From positions 310,001-374,000 of the forward strand of contig NW_026570299.1 in NCBI RefSeq assembly GCF_019649055.1: a DNA stretch of 64,000 nt, read 5' to 3'. How positions within the stretch are numbered: position 1 is the stretch's first letter; every line of letters begins with the position of its first letter. The notes below the pieces were generated by a model that worked only from the letters and a program-made list of their open reading frames with translations, had not been told where the DNA came from and did no database searches. This stretch comes from Paramacrobiotus metropolitanus (Eukaryota > Tardigrada > Eutardigrada > Parachela > Macrobiotidae). A program made the translations under genes and the position numbers. This document shows, one piece after another, positions 55,701 through 64,000 of this stretch.

Positions 55701-58700
55701 CGCAGAAAGAACGCAGTTGCAAACTTGCACGTCGTCGTCTGTGTATCGCCAAGCCCCTCTGGGGAAAAAAAAGCTACTGGGCCAATCACGCTATGGCTTC
55801 GTGTTCGTCACTTCGTTGCAGCTAGGCGTTTTGGAGACGTTGGACAATAAACATGCTTTCGGTCATCGGGCTTCTTTTCAGTAGACCATTAATTATAATT
55901 TTATTCATTGACCTCGCGCTATTCAACAAGGGGAACTTTCAATGGAATTTCCGGTTCAGGATCACCGCCCATTCCTAATATGACACACATGCAACGTAGC
56001 GCGCAAGGATCCGGCTCCCGTTCCCGCACGACCTCCTTTTTTTTAGGTTTAAACAGTTAAAAGATAAAAAAGGTGGAAAATTTTCCGTCTTTAAGCAAAG
56101 ATATACGGTATGTTGGGTTTGTTGTGCTGTCCAGCGAAAAACTTCTACGGTAAAAGGTCATCTTGAGGTTCGGTACTGTAACAAATTAATTTTACGATAG
56201 CGTTGAGCCTAATGTCTGGCGTGCGATCACATGGCTGGCAAATGGATTCTGCAAGTATCCCGTCTTAATTAAAGCTGGCCCCAAACATCTCAACAACTAA
56301 AGGGTACTACCATTGCTTACGCGTACTTAGTTTAACGCAGTACCGTGCATCGCACGTGAGCCTCACAATCAGAGCCACTGTGTAATCTTATGCAAGGCAA
56401 TTTGCTTTGTCGCTGGTATCTGTACATGGTAACAACCAGGTTACAACCTGTACCCTGTTACAAGCGTTTGAGTTTTCCCACCCTGGATGGATACACCGAC
56501 ACGTGACAAATCTCATACAAAGGAGCACCAACACACAGCGGAGTGTGATCGCAATAAGCAAATGAACTGATTCTTTTAAGATTAAACATTATTAAGCACA
56601 TTTTCTACGGCTACTTCAACAGATACAGCGAGACAGTGCATGGTACCAATCAATCCACCAAATGCAGTACATATGGGTACAACCTGCTTATAGTACTGTA
56701 CTTAAAGCCACATTTCGCAGTAACCAGGATAAACAATTCGCACGTTTTTAGCTGGGACGTTCGTTTAATCAGCCGGAAAATTTTGACCTAACACGGAAAG
56801 CAGCATCTGTACGTCAGTAGGGTCGTTGTAAAATTAACCAACCAATTAAGTAGAAAATTAGCAGCGATTTCTTCTAAGCTCAAATGCTGACCGAAGGCAC
56901 AAGCCACTTCGCTTACTTTCTGTTTAATCATGCATTCAGTTTTCCGCTACCATTTCCTGTGAAAAATTACCGGGCGGAAAGCACTTGATGGAATTAATCG
57001 CACGTAAAGCGTATCGGCATTATAAAGGCGAATAGAAAAACGAAGCCGGTGTTGCGTGCCTTATAACGATAATGCAAAAGTTTACAATGCATATCGGCAG
57101 GCAACGCACATCGCTCTTTGCGGAAGGGATTCTGGTTTGACGTCAGTGTCCAGTCACTAATAAGCGCAAAATCGAGCAATGAAGGCCACAAGCTAATGAA
57201 GTCCTACATGTACGATCATTAGCCGTTGCCATCAGCTGATGCACATGCACACCTTCATTTCCGCTGAAATTCGCCGGCTCATCCAATGGCACTATATTCA
57301 TTACCTGATTATCGTCTCGCTTTACAAGGAAATTACATTCCGGCGAATTACTCGCATTGCCGGTACAAATAATACATTTAAGGAAACCATAAAAACAATT
57401 CGGAAAAATTTGTCTAAGCAGAGTATACACTGTTTTCAAAACGTCAGTCTGTTCAGTCAAAAGCCAGTATGCAGTAATTTTAGAATATGAACTTTAATTA
57501 CTTCTTCATTTAAATCATTAAATTAATGAGTATAATACGTATACCTTCTTATTTCGATTATTTACAGTTAATTTCGATTATTATTTAATAACGCTTTTTC
57601 TGCCCTGGTGCGGTTTCTAAAAACAATTTGTATTGGGATAAATTTAATTTGTTCTAGCTAATACTGTCGCCCGAAGCTGGAACTATAAGCGTTATTTTTA
57701 CGTAGCATTATTTTTATTTTGCATCGCGTTGAACATTAAGATCAAATATTTCTATTAGTCTACGTAAACACACACACCAGGATGTTTGTTAGTGGTTACA
57801 GTCACGTTTATAAACCGGAGGCGTAACCAGTATGTTGAATAAGAAACAGGAATATTGTGCGATCACCAGCGACAATCCACTGAGCTTATTCCTTGATAAA
57901 TTTGCCGGCAGCCAGACATTTAAGCGGACGAGTGCATTGATAGGGATTAGTGGGAGCATTTGTCAAATTTAATTTCCGCCCCGCAGACAATCCACCACCA
58001 TCCTCATAATGAGCCGCCAACCCTCCGAGGCACAACACTTAACGCCATATCGGTCGTTTTTTAGCCAATGCCGACGCAACATTAGCCCATTTCAATGACT
58101 AATCGATCGAAAAAAAATATTTTCAGGATTACAGAGTACATCAGACAAAAATTTTTTATCATTGTATCCCGGCACATCAGTGCACCAAATGTTTTCGAGC
58201 TTGTGTCTTTTTACTGTACGTATAAGAAAAACATTAATTTTGGCAGAGACCGCACAATGCTGCTTTCACAAAAACAGGAATTTTGCACACCGCGCTTATT
58301 CTTTAAGGTCACAAATTAGAAGAGTGGAATTACTCATTTTTATCCGTTCCTCCCTGACCTGGCTATCCTTGTAAATAGAGCCTTGCTCCGCAAAATCACT
58401 AATTCCGGCTAACAATAAGTACTTATAGCTGCAGGAATATATAATCGCTTGCTGCATTCCAATGTTGCTGTGCGGATAGAGACCTCAAAATAAACCTACG
58501 CATCCCCAAAAAGGTCAAGCCTGACTTTTCAAGGTTTCCTCAACTACTGCACTTCCTTCGCACCGTAGTTTTTTCTAAGTGGCGTATGTCGCGATCGGGG
58601 AAACACCATTTCTAGCTCACTCTTCTACGCTACGCTGTCGACTAAGCGGTTGTCAAATACGTAACACGGACTCCTTTTCGAGTTAAAGTAACTGGACACG

Positions 58701-59020
58701 TGTTATGTTAGCCAGAAATAATACAAATAGGGAACTGCTTGTTAATGTACACTCACCAGATACGTATAGGTCGGTGTCCGCAGCCGCACACTCTTCCTGG
58801 CCACGACAATCAGCAGGGTGTTGCCGACGGCCCCCAACAAGAAAATAAGGGCGTGGAGGACCGTGGCCAGCACCCGGAAGGACAGTGGTAACGCGTCCAT
58901 GTTGACCGCGTTGCGCTGCGTGGTATTGTCGCTGATCACCTGGTAGATTACGTATTCCGCGTCGGGATATGCCTCCCCGACTGCGCTATACTCCGACATA
59001 ATACTCCCGCTCATATTCAT
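52799..59020 (-). CDS. thyrotropin-releasing-hormone-receptor-like GPCR, paralog 1
   Basis: Five exons (minus): 58757-59020, 55315-55469, 54092-54557, 53341-53575, 52799-52956; 1278 nt, 425 aa. Class A peptide receptor. Exon 1: N-terminus with an NTT glycosylation site and TM1 (GAVGNTLLIVVAR). Exon 2: TM2-TM3 (VSLAYADLLVIW, FLGINAGSL). Exon 3: ERY box (AFTVERYLATCHP), TM4, TM5, long third loop. Exon 4: TM6 AWLPYRGLLVYNSF, TM7 NSAINPLLYNIMS. Exon 5: Ser/Thr-containing tail. LGINA..., CHP...FLCT and LPYR..VYNSF match TRH receptors, which in protostomes respond to EFLamide-type peptides. The last exon fits the required phase but is inferred; the alternative is read-through in exon 4 to a TAG at 53237-53239. 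Intron 1 (about 3.3 kb) shows no gene. Confidence 0.88.
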
Positions 59021-59844
59021 AGACAGCCTCCGGGCTGATCGATCGATCGCCGACCCGCGAAATTATAAGTGCTTCGTCCGACACGCTAATCAGCTAAAGC
59101 TGTTTATCGTACACCGTATGCGTGCTATGATAATGCTCTTAATTTGCTAACTAAAGTACATAAGTAAATGAGGATGCGGTGTAATCGTGAACGCTAGTGG
59201 CAGTGTTCAAAGTATTTGATCGTACACCGGTTCAAACGGGAGACTGGAACAGGGGAGCTAATGTGGCGGAGGATCGATTTGATTTTTGGCCGAAGGATGT
59301 AAAGTGTCTGTTACAGGAGATGCTGCGCACGACGAGCGTAATTTCCGTTGGGATTTTAGCGTGACGTTGTGCCAGTGGATATTCTCTCGTCAACGTGATT
59401 AATAGGAAGCTGTATAAGTGTAATCAGTGGTGTCTTCGTGTTCAACTTTTTGTGGGAATGTGCGGTTGTCGTTAGTTGGAAACTTTACACTGATTCTCGT
59501 AGAATTCTACATCAGGTTTGAAAGGTTACGCAGGGCAGTGCCATTAACGCTCGTACATATTGCTCCAAGCCATGTAAAAAATATACCGGGAAAATCCTGT
59601 AACCGTAGTGCAATTCATATATGACATGTTCTTTTCGCCGATAAGGGCGGTTCCAGTGATCCTCTTTCTAGTTAGTACATGGAACATTTCGGTAACCAGA
59701 AACGCATTAATTGCGCCAAATATTCAAGTACAACGCAACCAATAGACCGGCATACAGAGTGCGAGTGTTCTAAAAAAAAAATAAACCAGAGAAATATATA
59801 AATAAAATTTCTTGTTTTCTTTAGCTGGAATACTTGTCGCATCG
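59021..59844. other. intergenic region between GPCR1 and GPCR2
   Basis: Head-to-tail spacing of about 820 bp between the GPCR1 start and the GPCR2 stop, both on the minus strand. The GPCR1 promoter should be here. No other gene seen. Confidence 0.5.
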
Positions 59845-62800
59845 CTAAATCCGACTTCTCTGTGAAAAACGGCTGCGATGGATCATCGGACTGTTGGTGA
59901 CGCTGGACAGGTCACACGGCCGTTGTGGCGATCCTACAGATAAGCGTAATTATGAAGCCTTTTTACAATCTTCAGCGCAATATACTGTAATAACCTGTGA
60001 GCGTAGTTCAGTTTGTTAATCACTTTTTGTATACCGTCAGAAATAATGATCACCCATTTGATGCGTTCAACAGTTTTCCATGTAACTCATGTAACGCGGC
60101 ACATGTGGGGGCCGGTGATCAACGTGTGACGATATACTTAAGTGATCACTCTTAGAGATACAGCAGAAGTATATAATATGCGCTTCTCGTTGTGTAGCCG
60201 GTTAAGCGTGTACATACTTTGGTTTTTCCATAGGTACTCTTTCACTGCCGCCCGGAATTTGACGCTCATGATATTGTAGAGGAGCGGATTGATGGCGCTG
60301 TTGAGGTAGATGAGGGATTTGGCGAAGAACACGTACCAAATGTCCAGCCAGGGTTCCGCCACGAAGCTGTTGTACACCAGCAGTCCGCGGAAGGGCAGCC
60401 AGGCCACGGCGAACAGGCTTACCACCGCAATCAGCATGTGGATCTTTTGCATCTACAATTAACAGAGAATGATCATGTGTATGCGGTGCACCACCGAAGT
60501 ACACTTAACCGACTACCGTTAATTTACTTCTAAAGTATGTAGTGCAAATGGTACCATGGCCTGAGTTGTAAAAAAAGCCGGGGCCGGAAGCCCAGGCACA
60601 GCTGCATCAATGTCACTTTAAAGCGCGCCTTCGCTTCCGCCGGTATTCAAACGGAACTGGAACCACCTGGTACTTGCCTAACCAATGGCAAGCGCCCCGA
60701 CGGAGTGACTTTGGTCCCATGGGAAAGAGGAAAGATGTTGACCTGGGACGCCACATGTGTGTGCACGGTAGCCTTGTCGCACATCGCGGCAACATCGAAG
60801 CAAGCGGGAGCAGCCGCGGCGCGCGCAGAGCAGGATAAAGTGGCGAAGTATCGGGAACTCACGCGAGATTACCTGTTCCGTGCATTTGGCGTCGAAACAC
60901 TCGGACCACTCGGACCGGATGCCTCTCGTTTGGTGACCGAAGTCGGGAAGATGATACAACAGGAAACAGGCGAGGTACGGGCGACGGAGCTTTAGCGCCA
61001 ACGGATCAGCATTGACGTCCAACGCGGGAACGCGGCCTCTGTCATGGGAACAGCACCAGCATCGGCCAACTTAGACGAAATGTTCTGTGTGATTAGGCCG
61101 CCCATTTTCGTAGTCGGCTGAGCCTGTGTATTCACTACAATTCTTTCACTTTTATGGAAACTTATGACTGTATTGTATCGCCGAATTGAATAAAAATTGG
61201 CTAATATAATTTTATATATGTATATATCGATGAACAATCATCAACGTCAACCAGCATCATGCTCAAGCCGATTGCGCCGCGGTTGTTAATATTAAATGGT
61301 TAATGCATGCAGGACACGCGAAAAGCGTAACAGTTGCACTGTATTTTGTATGACGGTTGTTGTCGACAGATTGTTTTGAAAGACGCGCCAGTGAAACAAT
61401 CGGGAAAAGCCATACTTCCATTTGTTTTGATGATGTGATTGGTTGTTTCTCTGTGGAGCACTTATTAATGGATAAATGTGTACTTAGTGATTAATGTCAA
61501 CCATCACGCGTGAAATTAAATTGTTCGAGGACATCGCTGTTGCTGCATATGCCGCCACATTCGTGGTGGTGTAGCCTTTATATGCCGCTTTAGCGGTACA
61601 AATTACTAGCTGAACTGGTGAAGCCACTCAAGACCCTTTTCGGGGAGATGCGTCGGGTAAGCGATACAAAGCAATACATTGGCAATTAATGCCAACTTAC
61701 TCCAGTCCACATCTGTTCTACGGTACGTAGCCATAGCCATATGCCGTTTCATTGCTATATCAGACAAACATACAATTAAGGTTGCCAGAGTTTTACTGAG
61801 TTTGCACTGTGCAAGGTGGGTGCGTCAGTCTTTGCGTCGGACCTTTTCGCGCTTCCGCTTGATAAACTAACAACGTAGTTGTGTATCTCGTTCGCTCACT
61901 ACGAGCACACACTCAGCAGTTGTGCAGCTGGCTGACAATTATTGACGGAGCTTTGAAGTGGACACTGGCCATGAATAAAGAAATTTAAGGTACTCCTGAC
62001 CTTGGATAAACGTTTTGTCATAAAACAATGCAATGGCATAAAACAGTGCAGAGTTATGCGAATATGCGAAATTACCCGTGCAAATACACGAATTCGATGC
62101 CATTCCAGTTTCTTACAGCGGCACTAATGCTGTTCAGTCCGTCTACATAAAACACAGTATCGTGGTAGACCGATCTGAATTTTCGGCAGCCAATCACGAG
62201 CGTAATATAACTTTTTAGTTCAGATTGTTCGGAAGCCGGTCACGCTGTGTCGTTCTTAGTTCCTACATATGGGACAATCTGCAAGCCTGTTCCCGTAATT
62301 TCCACCGTAAAAGCCAAAGTACCTTTAACAAGTATCACGGAAAAATTACAAACAGTAATAGAAAAAATTACAACAGAGACACTTTCTCAATAGCCATCCT
62401 GATAAAGGTATGCACGTATTGCGGCGTGAAACCTTTTGAGTTTGCCGCTACACTACGTCTACTACAATAAGAAATACGCTCCTCTCAAGAGTAATAATTG
62501 TTAAGACAATCATAAAGGTGAAAAGAAAAATATTTTAGAATTTTTACCGATAGTTTGTAATTTAGACCGATATTTGCCATCCATCGGCCATGTCAGATGC
62601 TTTTAGAGCGTAAACAGTGTAGCGTTGCGCGACGCCGTATGACCTATGGAGTTTGGCGTATTAACCCGTGAATGTGCATTTGTCGCTGTGCTAATGCGAT
62701 AGCAATTACGGCAAGCTAGTATGTACAAGTACAGCAGGTCTATGATCCGGTGTTTACTCCCGATTTTCATCATAACCACATCTGTAGTTCTTCACTCATG

Positions 62801-63403
62801 TCCTTGCATTCGTTTTCAAACCACATTAAACTACAAACTACCTCAATGTCATAAAAAACTCATTTCGTATTAACGCTCCAACCACTCTTATGCCATTTAC
62901 TCACCGGTAGCTGTTTGGAGCAGGGATGCGGCTCTACAATACACACCCCATCCGCGCGTCCCTCCCACACCGCAAACTCCAGCGACGGGCTCTCCAGACT
63001 GCGCAGGGAGAACGTGTGGCTGATGGACGGCGACAGCAGTTGCCGCCGCGGCTCACCCCCGCTCCCCATCGTCCCTCCGCCCTGACTGCGACCGCGCATC
63101 GTCACACAGATCCGCGTATACAGCACCACTGCCACTACCAGCGGCAGCAGGTAGAACAGCACCAGGTCCGTCAGGAAGAAGGCCAGATAGATTTCCCGGG
63201 ACAACCGGAACCCGCACTGCTCGTACGCCGGATTCGTCTCGTCTGTCTTCAGTTCGGTGAGGCCCAGCCACGGGGCGCAGTACAGGACCGTGGTCAGCCA
63301 CACCAGGCAGACGATACGGCGGGTCCGCTCCAGGGTGCAGAGTTTGCGAGCGGTTAGCGGGCGACAGACGGCCAGGTAGCGCTCGATGGTGAAGGCCAGC
63401 ATG
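59845..63403 (-). CDS. thyrotropin-releasing-hormone-receptor-like GPCR, paralog 2 (5' exons beyond window)
   Basis: Three 3' exons on the minus strand: 62905-63403 (166 codons; FTIERYLAVCRP, TM4, TM5 FFLTDLVLFYLLPL, third loop), 60218-60452 (TM6 AWLPFRGLLVYNSF, TM7 NSAINPLLYNIMS) and a tentative last exon 59845-59933 ending SRFSQRSRI then TAG. Splice phases equal those of paralog 1 at every boundary. Many blocks are identical to it (YCAPWLGLTE, EQCGFRLS), so this is a tandem duplicate. The third loop and tail differ strongly. Exons for TM1-TM3 must lie beyond 64000. Expected role: Gq-type neuropeptide receptor. The last exon is supported only by phase and an open frame. Confidence 0.85.
60582..61098 (+). 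pseudogene. reverse-transcriptase C-terminal relic in a GPCR2 intron (antisense)
   Basis: A plus-strand frame runs for about 170 codons: RHSCINVTLKRAFASAG, ELEPPG, GKRPDGVTLVPWERGK, LTWDATCVCT, KYRELTRDYLFRAFGVETLG, then RQRISIDVQRGNAASVMGT. A TAG at 60993-60995 is the only stop. The wording matches the C-terminal domain of retroelement polyproteins common in invertebrates, most likely of the non-LTR type. No RT catalytic motifs lie upstream, so this is a 5'-truncated copy. It lies in the intron between GPCR2 exons 60218-60452 and 62905-63403, on the opposite strand. Confidence 0.65.
61099..62904. other. GPCR2 intron, remainder
   Basis: Only short open frames without motifs. No gene or structured repeat could be supported. 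Confidence 0.5.
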
Positions 63404-64000
63404 CTGTAGACAGTGGTGATACGGAGAGATTAGAAGATGCGGGGGATTATTTATAGGTCGTCTAATTACTACCCGGCGTTGTAATACCGGTTTAGCTGCC
63501 TAGAAAGGTCAGGAGTTGCGTACTTGATACGCTTAACTTGTTTCGTCATACATAATTACGAGTGGTATGGGATTTTCTTGACATTTCCTAGGATTGCTTG
63601 AACGATTCGGCGATTTGAGCCATGTCTGAGGGGTCAGCTTGTTCGCTGATTCGATCAAGATTCAGGATTTTATCATTTTTTGTAGTGTATGTAGTACTCG
63701 TACAAAGATTGTACGAGTATCTCGTGAAATGGATAATGGCCTATGGCTAATGTGCCGTAGCAACGGTATTTGTTGTGGTCCGTAATTGTTGCCATGTTTA
63801 GAGTTTAGTTGGTTGTTTGCTGCTGTCCCGAGTGGACATAATAAAAGATTATGCCGTTCGTTCAATATATGACATTTTTATTAATGAATGTCTCAGTGAT
63901 GCGTCAACTGTATCCGGAAGGGAATTTCTGAACTCCAGTACAATTTGTCAGCATATACAGCGATTATCTTATTTTAAAATATAAGCCGAATTATTGAAAT
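63404..64000. other. right-edge sequence, probably a GPCR2 intron
   Basis: No sequence resembling the TM2-TM3 exon of paralog 1 is present. In paralog 1 the equivalent intron is about 757 bp, so the missing exon would be expected shortly beyond the window. An inverted GTACTCGTAC...GTACGAGTA occurs at about 63693-63719. Confidence 0.5.

Noticed and set aside
62926-63357. 143-codon plus-strand frame
   Set aside because: It is the antisense shadow of the GPCR2 exon at 62905-63403.

Overview
The window is animal genomic DNA. The genes have spliced exons with GT-AG introns, and the products are metazoan: a heme-type cystathionine beta-synthase, a cyclin-dependent kinase of the CDK4/6 type, the spliceosomal RRM protein RBMX2, and two thyrotropin-releasing-hormone-receptor-like GPCRs. 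The non-coding DNA is AT-rich and full of degenerate transposable elements. I read it as an invertebrate, probably a protostome. A tardigrade-like ecdysozoan is my best guess, but nothing here proves it. All exon coordinates below were read by eye from frames, splice sites and family motifs. For CDK4/6, RBMX2, CBS and GPCR1 the summed exon lengths are divisible by three.

Left end (1-5.24 kb): a tyrosine-recombinase (DIRS-order) retrotransposon of the PAT/Ngaro layout (A1-ORFs-B1-A2-B2 split direct repeats, gag/RT-RNase H/tyrosine recombinase). It lies beside a relic recombinase fragment from a different element. Its terminal repeats are almost identical, but gag and RT are broken.

Middle (5.3-36.7 kb): no intact host gene seen. 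The region is an old, diverged array of duplicated blocks of several kb, with a large direct duplication (about 9.7-17.5 kb versus 25.8-34.7 kb) and further partial units. Landmark motifs recur in the same order. The same landmarks run into the 3' UTR, last exon and last intron of the CDK4/6 gene, so the array appears to have grown from, or into, the 3' end of that gene. Later insertions sit in the array: a 384-bp Mutator-like element with a 10-bp target duplication and a matching empty site in the sister copy, a Harbinger-like MITE nested inside it, a 406-bp TA-flanked MITE, gag and RT scraps, and one exon of an astacin-like protease with an altered catalytic motif.

Right half (35.8-64 kb): a normal gene-bearing segment. 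The CDK4/6 gene (minus) diverges from a LYR-motif microprotein gene that lies 23 nt upstream of RBMX2 (plus), possibly as a dicistronic message. CBS (plus, 10 exons) converges on GPCR1 (minus, 5 exons), with poly(A) signals placed so that their 3' ends overlap. A second, paralogous receptor (GPCR2, minus) follows and runs off the right edge; an antisense reverse-transcriptase relic lies in one of its introns.
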